From CAWBRT01 sp050015355 (GTDB lineage: Bacteria; Acidobacteriota; Terriglobia; Terriglobales; Acidobacteriaceae), in contig JBEKBO010000007.1 of NCBI GenBank assembly GCA_050015355.1, positions 13,356 to 77,355 on the forward strand: a DNA stretch of 64,000 bases, given 5' to 3'. A program made the translations under genes and the position numbers. Shown in pieces: positions 36,212-45,705 of this stretch. Numbering within the stretch: position 1 is the stretch's first letter; each line of letters opens with the position of its first letter. The notes below the pieces were generated by a model. It was not told the DNA's origin. It did no database searches and was given only the letters and a program-made list of their open reading frames with translations.

Positions 36212-36441
36212 GGTTCCCAGTAGGCATCCCGACATCAGCTCAGACTGTCATGGCGAGCGAAGTCGAGCCACCTTTTGTTTCTACCGTCGAAAACAAATGG
36301 TGGCTCCACTCCGCGCTCAAATCGCACCTTGCTGATCGAGTGTAATGTCGGGCACGCAATTTGGCTGCTCCGGCCACCGGCACTCGGCGCTCCGGTCGCC
36401 ATGACATTTCCTGGGGATTTAGATACACCCGCAAGGGAACT
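36212..36441. repeat. LIR7: MITE-like inverted repeat, inverted match of LIR4
   Basis: The core is 36246-36406 (TGTCATGGCGAGCGAAG to TCGCCATGACA). Outer ends GGTTCCCAGTAGGCATCC and AGATACACCCGCAAGGGAAC correspond to those of LIR4. Together with the previous repeat it fills the convergent space between hemD and the S9 peptidase. Confidence 0.88.
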
Positions 36442-36474
36442 GCGCTAACCTCGACTCTTCATCGATACCGCGTC

Positions 36475-38445
36475 TTACTCCAACACCGTGCAGCCGCATC
36501 CCGGCGAAGGCACGTGGCTCTTGATGAAGTCGGAGGCGCGCCTGTAGGCGTCGATCTGGTTTTCCAACCGCGAGAAGCTGTGACCTTCGTTGGCGTAGAT
36601 CTTTAATTGCGCGGAGCCGCCATGCTTGCGGATGGCATCGGCCACCTGCTTCGCCTCCGAGGGCGGGCAGCGCGGATCGTTTTCCCCGGCCAACAGCAGC
36701 AGTGGAGCCTTGATGCGGTCGATGAAGTTGATCGGCGAACGATCCTCCCAGAGCGCCTTGTCTTTGACCGGGTCTCCCATGAAGAGGCGGTCGTACTCCT
36801 GCAACTGCGGCTCTTCGTTCTGGAACTCGGTAAACCAGTTGACGAACGGAACAATCGGGACGGCGCCAGCCCACACGTCGGGGGCCTTGGTAAGGGCCAT
36901 CATCGAAAGATAGCCGCCGTAGCTGGCGCCCATCACAATCAACTTCTTCGCATCGACAAAGCCCGATCGGCGGATGAACTCCGCCGCGTCGAGCACGTCT
37001 TCGAGTTCACCGCCGCCGGCGTCCATGCGGTTAGCGTCGTTGAACAGCTTGCCGTAACCGGTCGAGCCGCGATAGTTCGGCGCGATGACCACGTAGCCCT
37101 GGTTCACGATGTACTGAATGAACCGGTTGAAGCCGTTCATGGTTTGCGACGAGGGTCCGCCGTGAATCCAGACAATCGCGGGATAGTGTGCGTTTTTGAC
37201 AATGTTGTGGGGGATGTAGACCAGAGCGGAGATTTGCCACTTGCCGTCGCGGCTGGGATAGCGCGCCAGCGAGGGCTGGACCATATCTTCAGCGTGCAGT
37301 CCGGCGACCAGCGAGTTGGTGATCTGCTGCGCGTTCTTCGCCGCGAGATTGAGGTTCACGAGTTCGCCGGGAGCGTCGGCGCCGGCGTGACTGATGAGCA
37401 GATGGCGCCCATCGCGGCTAAAGGCGGTGTCCGCGCCGGCAAGCGAGTTGAGTCCCATGCCCAGCGGCAGCAACTCGGGTTTCTTCGTTGCCAGTTCAAG
37501 CAGATAGATTGCCGTGTTGCCGTCCACGTTGACGGTCCATGTCACTTTCGCCCCGTCGGGTGAATAGTTTCCCGCGTGCATATCCCGCTTGTCGCTGGCC
37601 AGCCATCGGAGCTGTCCTTCGAGGTCGAGCAGCGCAACGTTCTCGAAGCCGTTAGCGGCATTGGAAGCGATGAGCAGCTTCTTGCCGTCGGGCGACCAAC
37701 TGGCGGCGGAGTAGGTTATGTCCCCAGCGTGCGCGGTCAAGTTTAAGACTTTGCCGCTGGCCACTTCGGCGACGAGCACATTGCTGTTCTTTCCGCTGGC
37801 GTGATGCTGCGTCCAGGCGAGCCACTTGCCGTCGTGCGACCAGGTGGGGCGGCCGTTGCTCCACTCGCGAGGCGTATCGTGCGTGATGTGCGCCGTCTTG
37901 CGCATTTCCACGTCGATCACGTCGACCTCGTAGCTGGCGGAAGTCTTGGCGCGCGTTATGTAGGCCACGCGCTTGCTGTCGGGCGACCACGCAGGTCCCA
38001 GATTCGAGGTCGCGGACGCGGCCGTCAGGTTGACGACTTCGCCGTTTTGCGGCGAGACCAGAAAAATATTCCAGAGTTCGTTGCCGTCGTTGTCACTGAC
38101 GAAGGCGATCGACCGGCCGTCGGGCGACCACGCGGGCTCCGCCTGGCGTTGATCGCTGATCGTGAGCTGCAACGGCCAGCCGCCTTCGGCCGGCACCAGC
38201 CACAGATTCTGGCGGCCACTGATGTTGGAGACAAATACCACCTGTTTGCCGTCTGGCGACCACGAAGAACCGCCGATGGACCGGGTTGTATAGAGCTTCT
38301 CGATGGTGAAGTTCTGCAAATCGGTTTTCGGCTTGCTCTGCAACTGCGTCGGATCGGTGATGGCCTGTGGAAGCGAAGGGGATTGCGCGGTCACGAAAGT
38401 GCTCATGGCGAGGACCAGGTAAAACGCTCTCAGTCTGCGAATCAT
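36475..38445 (-). CDS. S9 prolyl oligopeptidase-family peptidase, secreted
   Basis: A 656-residue exported serine peptidase. The signal peptide is 1-20. An N-terminal beta-propeller (about 45-390) has WD40-like/TolB repeats, each with a WSPDGK-type motif (SSWSPDGKQVVFVS, PAWSPDGRSIAFVS, PAWSPDSKRVAYIT and more). The C-terminal alpha/beta hydrolase has the nucleophile Ser in GASYGGYLSMM (about 507), the acid in AGENDPRCPPSEA (about 586) and the His in NEGHSF (about 620). The oxyanion region IHGGPSSQ is also seen. Likely an acylaminoacyl or dipeptidyl peptidase acting on short peptides. It is convergent with hemD. Confidence 0.93.
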   Translation of the reverse strand: MIRRLRAFYLVLAMSTFVTAQSPSLPQAITDPTQLQSKPKTDLQNFTIEKLYTTRSIGGSSWSPDGKQVVFVSNISGRQNLWLVPAEGGWPLQLTISDQRQAEPAWSPDGRSIAFVSDNDGNELWNIFLVSPQNGEVVNLTAASATSNLGPAWSPDSKRVAYITRAKTSASYEVDVIDVEMRKTAHITHDTPREWSNGRPTWSHDGKWLAWTQHHASGKNSNVLVAEVASGKVLNLTAHAGDITYSAASWSPDGKKLLIASNAANGFENVALLDLEGQLRWLASDKRDMHAGNYSPDGAKVTWTVNVDGNTAIYLLELATKKPELLPLGMGLNSLAGADTAFSRDGRHLLISHAGADAPGELVNLNLAAKNAQQITNSLVAGLHAEDMVQPSLARYPSRDGKWQISALVYIPHNIVKNAHYPAIVWIHGGPSSQTMNGFNRFIQYIVNQGYVVIAPNYRGSTGYGKLFNDANRMDAGGGELEDVLDAAEFIRRSGFVDAKKLIVMGASYGGYLSMMALTKAPDVWAGAVPIVPFVNWFTEFQNEEPQLQEYDRLFMGDPVKDKALWEDRSPINFIDRIKAPLLLLAGENDPRCPPSEAKQVADAIRKHGGSAQLKIYANEGHSFSRLENQIDAYRRASDFIKSHVPSPGCGCTVLE

Positions 38446-38669
38446 GCCTGTACTCTGGAGTGCAGGATAGCGGGGGCGCGAGGACGGCCCGCGAGTCCTA
38501 TAGTAATCTCCCGAGTGCCGCGCCGCTCAACCGCGCCTCCGGATTCTTGCATTCCACGAGCAACAGATGCTCATGGCCGCGGTTCGAACCTTGTACAGGG
38601 CCTCCGGGCGTGCCGCAGATGCGGCAATTCCCGGCAACGCGCTCTGTAAGAATGACAAGAGAGTGAACG

Positions 38670-39074
38670 GTGAGAAAGTTTTATCCCTATGTCATGGCGC
38701 TTGCCCTAATGTCGGGTAGCGCGATCTATGGATCGGCGCAGACAGCATACAGCAGGCAACCGGCGGCCAATGCATTTCTCGACGACCGCGACCACGAACG
38801 CTGGGAAGAAGGACGGAGACGGGCGCAAGAGGTTGGCCACGAGGATGGATTCAACGACGGGCGCCGCGACCTCGAGAATCACCGCCCTTTCCAACCTATG
38901 CGCACGGGCAATTACAAACACGGCGACCACGGCTATGACGGCCGCTACGGCGACAGAAGGCGGTACATCGACGAGTACAGGCAGGCATACACCGTCGGTT
39001 ACCAGGAAGGCTACAAGCACGAAGAACACGAGCAGGACCGCGAACGTCAGCACGAACATGAGAACCCCCGTTGA
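38670..39074 (+). CDS. Small secreted charged protein
   Basis: Not assigned to a family. It is 134 residues, starting at GTG 38670. The signal peptide is about residues 1-24 (MALALMSGSAIYGSAQ). The mature part is very rich in Arg, Asp, Glu, His and Tyr, with two related GHEDGFNDGRRD and GYQEGYKHEEHEQDRERQ segments, like the G-x-x-x-G-x-x-x-A/D periodicity of small extracytoplasmic proteins of Acidobacteria. The His-rich tail (HEHEN) might bind metal. A strong hairpin follows it. Confidence 0.65.
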   Translation: MRKFYPYVMALALMSGSAIYGSAQTAYSRQPAANAFLDDRDHERWEEGRRRAQEVGHEDGFNDGRRDLENHRPFQPMRTGNYKHGDHGYDGRYGDRRRYIDEYRQAYTVGYQEGYKHEEHEQDRERQHEHENPR

Positions 39075-39119
39075 TGGCGGCTGCATTGAATGACGGACGG
39101 ACCATGAACATGCGAAGAA

Positions 39120-39149
39120 AGGCTCGGGAGCTGAGTGCTCCCGAGCCTA
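39120..39149 (+). terminator. Hairpin after the small charged protein gene
   Basis: AGGCTCGGGAGC and GCTCCCGAGCCT pair over about 11 bases with a six-base loop. There is no long T run, so a rho-independent role is only likely. Confidence 0.55.
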
Positions 39150-39320
39150 TTGCAGATTATGGGCGGTTCAAGAATAGGCCGTGGCCGAGGTCTGTGTACA
39201 TAGACCCGGCACGGCGTTCATGATGTCCATTTCGAAGATCGTCTTTGCCGGGGAGCCGGCCTGCAACCGAGCCCTCACTACGCGAAACTTTGCGCGCAGC
39301 GGGGTGGTTCACCGCCGGCA

Positions 39321-39746
39321 TCAGATCACGCGCAGGCCATCCGGGAGCGTTCCCTCTGAAGGCGCATCGGAATCTTCCTGGTCCTCGGAATCCGCCGGTG
39401 GTGGAGCGTTTGTCGCGGCGGCGGTAATCTCTATCCGGCTGGCGCGCCACTCTCCGTTGGCATCCTGCGAGGCGGTGACGCGTATCTCGGCTCCAGGTTG
39501 CAGGGCGGTCGCCGCCGGCTGTTTTCGCTGTTCACGAGGCACGCTGTCGGCGTAGGCCACTTTCGCGGCGGAGACCTCCACCCGCCGGATGACGCCGTTC
39601 TTGCCTTTCACGTAGAGCCAGCGAGCTTCAGAACGGCTTCCGGAAGCGCTAACGAGAGTCCCAAGGAACGTGCCTGAAGGTCCGGCGTAGAGCCCGGAGG
39701 CGAAAACTAAGAGAAGGAGCCCGATTTGTGTTACGCGTCGCACCAT
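39321..39746 (-). CDS. Small secreted protein, unknown function
   Basis: It is 141 residues with a signal peptide (about 1-21, LLLLVFASGLYAG). A beta-rich part follows (SGTFLGTLVSASGSRSEARWLYVKG, then GVIRRVEVSAAKVAYAD), then PGAEIRVTASQDANGEWRASRIEI. This resembles an OB-like small barrel of the kind seen in DUF5666-type exported proteins, but the match is not certain. The C-terminus is acidic and disordered. No operon partner. Confidence 0.6.
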   Translation of the reverse strand: MVRRVTQIGLLLLVFASGLYAGPSGTFLGTLVSASGSRSEARWLYVKGKNGVIRRVEVSAAKVAYADSVPREQRKQPAATALQPGAEIRVTASQDANGEWRASRIEITAAATNAPPPADSEDQEDSDAPSEGTLPDGLRVI

Positions 39747-40028
39747 GCCGGAATTGGATGCATCGGCGGGCCAAACGATAGCAGGAAATTATGCGGTGCT
39801 GCGAAAACTGCCACGCTCACGGGTGGCTTTCCGTATTGCTGGACCGGGTTTGGGAGGCGCGGATGCCGCGGTCCGAAGCCGCCGACGCCCGCCCGAAATG
39901 GCTTCCCGGGCTGCCAGGCGTCCACCTGGGCTCGGCTCAAAAGGCAAGCGGGGCTGACATCTGCCAGCCCCTATATGCCGCCTAAACGTTATTTCGACCC
40001 TTTAGTCCCCGCTGTCTACGAAACCGCT
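39747..40028. other. Intergenic space before the inositol-phosphate synthase end
   Basis: GGGGCTG (about 39952) pairs with CAGCCCC (about 39968), a possible terminator for the gene on the minus strand at 40029. A short plus-strand frame at 39745-39957 begins MPELDASAGQTIAGNYAVL but has no body. Nothing else is seen. Confidence 0.4.
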
Positions 40029-41384
<1,356 letters not shown>

Positions 41385-41717
41385 TATGGATGCAGTCCTT
41401 GTGGGGATATGAACTACCTATCTTCTATCAGCGGCTCGCGATACGCAAATCTTTTGCGGCATCCGTGCATGAACTCCGGTTGAAAGGTCGAGTTCGTGCG
41501 TTGTGTGGCGCGTTTTTGCCCTCGGAATGCAACTCGCCTTGCGAGACAATGGGTGCCCCACGTCCCGTCCCGCCGAGCACTCCTTTGAGGCACGCAGCGC
41601 AGTCTGGTCAAGCTGTGCCTTCGGTAGCAAATGGCTCATTCGGCTATCGGGGTCCCCGGCGAGCCCTGCTCGCTGGGGTGATTGGGACTGACGTGGAGTA
41701 GTTTCATCTTGCGTAAA
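41385..41717. other. Divergent space, ino1 and M48 gene
   Basis: Holds one VSP-A copy at 41649-41680. The rest shows no gene, no clear promoter and no other repeat. Confidence 0.5.
41649..41680 (+). repeat. VSP-A hairpin copy
   Basis: GGGGTCCCCGGCGAG, loop CCCTG, CTCGCTGGGGTG. The same inner stem occurs at 54120 and 55357. It lies 38 bases before the M48 start. Confidence 0.85.
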
Positions 41718-43190
41718 ATGATGTGGATGCGCGCCCGATTCCGCCGCCCGTTCGTGACGATTCTGTCCTCGCTGCTATTGGCGACGCTCTGTTTTGCCTC
41801 CGCCGAGGACCCGGGGTCCCCGACACGCGCCGTAGTTGCGCGGGTTGGGGTGGGGGACCCGGGGTCCCCGACACGCGCCGTAGTTGCGCGGGTTGGGGTG
41901 GAGGGCCCGGGGTTCCCGGCACGCGCCGTAGTTGCGCGGGTTGGGGTGGAAGCACCCGGACCCGCAACCAGCCCCGCATCGGCCAGCGGGCAAAGTGTCT
42001 CTTCCTATTCGCTGCCAGCCGGGCAAATGCGCAAGTCGGAGGCTCTCTACCGAACGCGTGCCGTGCTATACGTGTCGGGAACGGCGTATGAGATCGCCCT
42101 ATTGATGGTGCTGTTGGCTTTGCGGATCGCGCCGCGATATCGCGATCTGGCCGAGCGCTTCGCCCGCCGACGCCTGCTCCAGGCGCTAGTTTTCGTTCCG
42201 CTGTTGCTCATCACCTGCGATCTTCTCTCGCTGCCGATTGAGCTCTACCGGCACCACCTGCAATTGTCTTACGGACTTTCGGTGCAGGGCTGGGCCTCAT
42301 GGTTCTGGGACCGCGCCAAGATGGAACTGGTGACTCTTCTGCTGCTGGTGCCGTTGCTGTGGGGCTTCTATGCCTTGATCGGGCGCAGCCCGGCGCGCTG
42401 GTGGATTTATGCTTGGCTATCGGCGCTACCGGTGCTTGTGTTCGTGGTTTTTGTCGCGCCGGTGGTTCTCGACCCCCTGTTCAGCCATTTTGAACCGCTG
42501 GAAAAGACGCGTCCGGACCTGGTTTCAGCCATCGAGCAGGTGGCGCAACGCGGCGGGCTGGCGATTCCGCGCTCGCGGATTTTCGCCATGAACGCCAGCG
42601 AGAAATTCACCACTTACAACGCCTATGTCACGGGAATTGCCGCCACCAAGCGGGTCGTCGTGTGGGACACCACGGCGCGGGATCTGACGGTCTCGCAAGT
42701 CCTCTTCATCTTCGGCCACGAGATGGGGCACTACGTTCTCGACCACGTCTACAAGGGGATGGCGCTGGCCGCCGCCTTGATGTTGGCGGCGCTGGCACTG
42801 GCAAAGATCATTGCCGACAGGGTGCTGGCCCGCTGGCGCCGGCGGTGGGGCATTCGCGGGCTATCGGACTGGGCGTCGTTGCCGCTCCTGATGCTGATTT
42901 TTGCCGTGCTGTCGTTCTTGGGCGAACCGATTGCCAACGGGTTCAGCCGTCATCTTGAGCATCAGGCCGACATTTACGGACTGGAGGTAACCCACGGGAT
43001 CGTGCCGAACGCGCCGGAAACCGCCGCGCGAGACTTCCAGTTGCTCGGAGAAAAATCGCTCTCGTATCCGTATCCGAACCGGCTGTTCGTCTTCTGGACC
43101 TACGATCACCCGCCCATTGCCGATCGCCTTTGTTTCGCGCTGCAATACAACCCGTGGGCCAAGGGGCAGCCCACCAAATACGTTCACTAG
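41718..43190 (+). CDS. M48 (Ste24/CAAX-type) membrane zinc metalloprotease with repeat-derived segment
   Basis: Integral membrane protease of about 490 residues. After an N-terminal hydrophobic segment, residues about 32-79 are three tandem 16-residue units (DPGSPTRAVVARVGVG and two variants) that are not part of the family. The M48 N-terminal membrane domain follows, then the catalytic core with the zinc motif HEMGH (about 334-338) and the third ligand in EHQADIYG (about 414), and TYDHPPIADR at the end. Several other membrane helices are present. The start is uncertain: ATG 41718, 41721 and 41727 are close, and TTG 41682 is in frame. The repeat could be tolerated because it lies in an outer loop before the first family helix. 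Confidence 0.9.
   Translation: MMWMRARFRRPFVTILSSLLLATLCFASAEDPGSPTRAVVARVGVGDPGSPTRAVVARVGVEGPGFPARAVVARVGVEAPGPATSPASASGQSVSSYSLPAGQMRKSEALYRTRAVLYVSGTAYEIALLMVLLALRIAPRYRDLAERFARRRLLQALVFVPLLLITCDLLSLPIELYRHHLQLSYGLSVQGWASWFWDRAKMELVTLLLLVPLLWGFYALIGRSPARWWIYAWLSALPVLVFVVFVAPVVLDPLFSHFEPLEKTRPDLVSAIEQVAQRGGLAIPRSRIFAMNASEKFTTYNAYVTGIAATKRVVVWDTTARDLTVSQVLFIFGHEMGHYVLDHVYKGMALAAALMLAALALAKIIADRVLARWRRRWGIRGLSDWASLPLLMLIFAVLSFLGEPIANGFSRHLEHQADIYGLEVTHGIVPNAPETAARDFQLLGEKSLSYPYPNRLFVFWTYDHPPIADRLCFALQYNPWAKGQPTKYVH
41813..41949 (+). repeat. Three tandem VSP-A copies, 48-bp period, in frame inside the M48 gene
   Basis: Copies begin at 41813, 41861 and 41909. Each contains GGGGTCCCCG (third copy GGGGTTCCCG), ACGCGCCGTAGTTGCGCG and GTTGGGGTG. 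The period of 48 bases keeps the reading frame, so each adds 16 residues. Confidence 0.95.
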
Positions 43191-43228
43191 GGTCGCGTCC
43201 CAGAAGTTCGCGCAATAATTCTTTGAAG

Positions 43229-43312
43229 TGTCATTCTGAGCGAGGGTAGCGAGCGAAGAATCTATGTATTTGATTTGTAATGCATAGATCCTTCGCTTCG
43301 CTCAGGATGACA
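43229..43312. repeat. LIR8: TGTCATTCTGAGCGA inverted repeat
   Basis: TGTCATTCTGAGCGAGGG pairs with CTTCGCTCAGGATGACA; inside GAATCTATG pairs with GCATAGATCC. The left flank TTCGCGCAATAA is also found before LIR3. It lies between the convergent M48 and DedA genes. Confidence 0.87.
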
Positions 43313-43395
43313 TCCTGAAACTTATGCAATGCGGCCTAGCGGTTAGTGGCCCATTCAAGCCTTCTGTTGGCTTGAGTGGGGCAGTTTCGCTGCTG

Positions 43396-44049
43396 CTATT
43401 TGACTGGAGCTGTCTTTTCGTTGCGAATTCGATTCCGCACATGGCTGCGGATAAACCACGCGATCCCCAGCAAAAGCACAACCACGATAACGGCGTCGAG
43501 GCGGTGGAACCAGAGTTTGAGTCGTGGATCGCTGTCCCAGCGCTCGCCCAGTTTGAGGCCGATGTAAGCCAGCACCCAACACCAGGGCCACGAACCGGCA
43601 AAGGTGTAGAAGTGGAAGCGGCCTCGCGGCATGCGCGCGATTCCAGCGGGCAGGGCAATGAAAGTCCGTATGACGGGAAGCAGCCGCCCGAGAAACACCG
43701 TAATACTGCCGTAGCGCTGGAAGAAACGGTCCGCCATTTCCAGATCATGGGCGCTGAGCAGCACATATTTGCCGTACTTCTCGATGAGCGGCCTGCCGCC
43801 GTAAGCCCCCAGCTCATAGGCCAGCACCGAGCCGAGGTTGCAACCGATGGCGCCCATGGTTGCCACCAGCCACAGCGAACTGAAGCGGTGAGCGTAAACC
43901 AAGTAGCCCGAAAACGGCATGATGACTTCCGACGGCAGCGGAATGCACGCCGATTCGATCGCCATCAGCAGTACTATGCCGGGGTAGCTGAGCGAAGAAA
44001 TAACCGCTTTAATAAAGGCGGCGAGCGCTAAAAGGATAGTGGAAATCAT
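43396..44049 (-). CDS. DedA-family membrane protein
   Basis: A 217-residue integral membrane protein with four to five hydrophobic segments. The DedA/SNARE-associated core is visible: IESACIPLPSEVIMPFSGYL, with acidic and proline residues in re-entrant loops, GAIGCNLGSVLAYELGAYGG, FFQRYGSITVFLGRLLPVIRTFIALPAGIARM, and GSWPWCWVLAYIGLKLGERW. Members of the family are implicated in recycling of the undecaprenyl-phosphate lipid carrier and in membrane homeostasis. The arrangement with the 75-residue gene upstream (about 15 bases) suggests a short operon. Confidence 0.92.
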   Translation of the reverse strand: MISTILLALAAFIKAVISSLSYPGIVLLMAIESACIPLPSEVIMPFSGYLVYAHRFSSLWLVATMGAIGCNLGSVLAYELGAYGGRPLIEKYGKYVLLSAHDLEMADRFFQRYGSITVFLGRLLPVIRTFIALPAGIARMPRGRFHFYTFAGSWPWCWVLAYIGLKLGERWDSDPRLKLWFHRLDAVIVVVLLLGIAWFIRSHVRNRIRNEKTAPVK

Positions 44050-44064
44050 TCGTAGTCGTGGGCG

Positions 44065-44292
44065 CTAGAATCCGCCGGAGTCCTGGGTAAAGGTGTAGCC
44101 CGGCAAGGAAGCGCCCTCGGCGCGCTTGCTGATTCGTACTCGCGTGGTGTCGTTGTTCAGCGGAGAAACATTGGCCTCGCGGAGCATGGCGAATTCGGCG
44201 AAGGCTTCGTTATAAAGCTTGGTCACCAGATACAGCTTGCCGCTGGCCTCGTGTCGCCAGACCTGACCGAGTTGAACCGACTTTACGGACAT
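44065..44292 (-). CDS. Small unknown protein, 75 residues
   Basis: Not recognised. The product begins MSVKSVQLGQVWRHEASGK and has an SH3-like beta pattern (GQVWRHEASGKLYLVTKLY, then FAMLREAN) with no signal peptide. It ends YTFTQDSGGF. It lies 15 bases upstream of dedA and 34 bases downstream of the HemQ-type gene on the same strand, so it is likely co-transcribed with both. Length, spacing and balanced codons support a real gene. Confidence 0.6.
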   Translation of the reverse strand: MSVKSVQLGQVWRHEASGKLYLVTKLYNEAFAEFAMLREANVSPLNNDTTRVRISKRAEGASLPGYTFTQDSGGF

Positions 44293-44326
44293 TTCAATTC
44301 CAGCCTAAAGAGTTCACTTGCCAGCG

Positions 44327-45205
44327 TCAACCAATAACGAACCCGGGTTTGCACTGCCCGTTCCGAACGCGCCGCTGGCAGCGCGCCGGTGGCAGCAAGC
44401 CCTCGAGCAGTTGCCCAAGCCCGTTAGCCGGGCAGCGTACGCCCAGGTAAAAAGTGCCAAAGTTCGAGTACACCGCGCTCACTTCGTCGAAACGCATCTC
44501 GTAGATGAGCTTCTTGAACACCACGGGGTCGTTACCGAACAGGTCGACGGCCCACTCCCAGTCGTCGTAACCGATGGAGCCGGAGATGATCTGCTGCACG
44601 CGTCCGGCGTAACGGCGGCCCACCGTTCCGTGCTCATCCATCTGCCGCTGCCGCTCTTCGATGGATAGCGTGTACCAGTTTTTCATTTCGCCGCGCCGGC
44701 GATCCATGGGGTAGAAGCAGAGATAGCGAGTCTCCGGAATCTTCGGGAAGAGCCGTGGGCGCATCGCTTGCCGTTGGCGGTCGAGCAAAGCCTCAACCGC
44801 GCGATTCCATTCCTCCGAGTGCGGGGCCACGCTGCGCTCGGCAAGCGAGCGATAGAGCTTCACGGTGGATTCATAAAGCCCAAGCTCCACCACCGAGAGG
44901 TACGAAGTGGACTGCCTGAGATAGTCGTGGAGGCGAAGCCCGCTCAGACGAAGCTCGACGCGGTTCAGCTCGTCGACCGAGTCGCGAAAGTGCAGAAGCA
45001 GCAGGTCTCCCTTGTGCCCCAGCACGGAGAACAGTGCCATCTGCCCGGAGCTCTCAAACTCAGCCAGCGTGCCGCCGGCCTCGGCGATAATCTCGGCCCG
45101 CTCGGCGGCGGGCAAACGCTTCCAGGCCGCCCATCGGATGCGAAACATCTGGTGCAATACGCTGGCGCCTTCGATGGTAAGCGGCAGCGCGGGCAGTTCG
45201 GTCAT
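44327..45205 (-). CDS. hemQ: Coproheme decarboxylase (HemQ/chlorite dismutase family)
   Basis: Converts Fe-coproporphyrin III to haem b in the coproporphyrin-dependent route. The 292-residue product starts at ATG 45205 with AGGA eight bases upstream; an ATG ten codons further up is less likely. It shows the family sequence YLCFYPMDRRR, with Y165 in the place of the radical Tyr, and the proximal His as H192 in MDEHG. RYAGRVQQIISGSIGYDDWEWAVDLF in two strands and the closing FKKLIYEMRFDEVSAVYSNFGTFY are typical. Position 169 is Arg, where many HemQ proteins have Lys. The tail of about 30 residues after FYLG is Arg/Cys-rich and atypical. Confidence 0.9.
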   Translation of the reverse strand: MTELPALPLTIEGASVLHQMFRIRWAAWKRLPAAERAEIIAEAGGTLAEFESSGQMALFSVLGHKGDLLLLHFRDSVDELNRVELRLSGLRLHDYLRQSTSYLSVVELGLYESTVKLYRSLAERSVAPHSEEWNRAVEALLDRQRQAMRPRLFPKIPETRYLCFYPMDRRRGEMKNWYTLSIEERQRQMDEHGTVGRRYAGRVQQIISGSIGYDDWEWAVDLFGNDPVVFKKLIYEMRFDEVSAVYSNFGTFYLGVRCPANGLGQLLEGLLPPARCQRRVRNGQCKPGFVIG

Positions 45206-45243
45206 GGTCTTTTCCTGCACTCGATTTCCTCGCATGGTTCGCT

Positions 45244-45281
45244 GGTGCCCCAGGTTCGCCCGCTGTTGGCTAACCTGGGGA
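45244..45281. repeat. VSP-B hairpin copy 4
   Basis: GTGCCCCAGGTT, loop CGCCCGCTGTTGGCT, AACCTGGGG. The stem AGGTT/AACCT differs from the copy at 47368 while the loop is nearly the same. Confidence 0.82.
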
Positions 45282-45344
45282 TTTTCTTTAGCAGCCTACT
45301 GGTGCCGCGCCCCAGAAATACCTAGCATAAACACATTTGGAGAG

Positions 45345-45559
45345 TGTCATGTTGAGCGTAGCGAAACATCCCAAGGGACTGTCCCTCCCAGAGCCGCTCC
45401 GGGATTTTTAATGAAATCCTTCGGCTGCGTCTCAGCCCACATGCCGTGCTGGGATTCTTCGCCTCCGCCTGAATAGCTTCTTGCTCATTGAACGCAACGT
45501 CGGGTACGCAGTTTGGCTGCTCCGGCCACCGGCGCTCGGCGCTCCGGCTCAGAATGACA
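45345..45559. repeat. LIR9: composite long inverted repeat
   Basis: The left end TGTCATGTTGAGCG is followed by a segment shared with LIR1 and LIR12 (GAAATCCTTCGGCTG). The right end CCGGTGGCCGGAGCAGCC (reverse sense) and AGAATGACA come from the LIR4 type. It looks like two repeat types joined. Confidence 0.8.
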
Positions 45560-45705
45560 TCTCCCTAAGTTATTCGACTTGTGACGCACTACACTGGTAA
45601 TTTCCCGGCACCTCGCCTGTTGCTTTGGCTGGCCCCAGACGGCGACTCCATTGTAATCTGCCAGAACAGATGTGCTCCAACCCGGAGCCAGGGAGGCACT
45701 AAGCC

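Noticed and set aside
38560..38620. tRNA-like string GCGGTTCGAACCTTG.
   Set aside because: No acceptor stem, D-arm or anticodon arm could be fitted around it.
41813..41949. The tandem 48-bp units as a CRISPR array.
   Set aside because: Repeats are contiguous without unique spacers, are palindromic, and keep an open reading frame in a protease gene.
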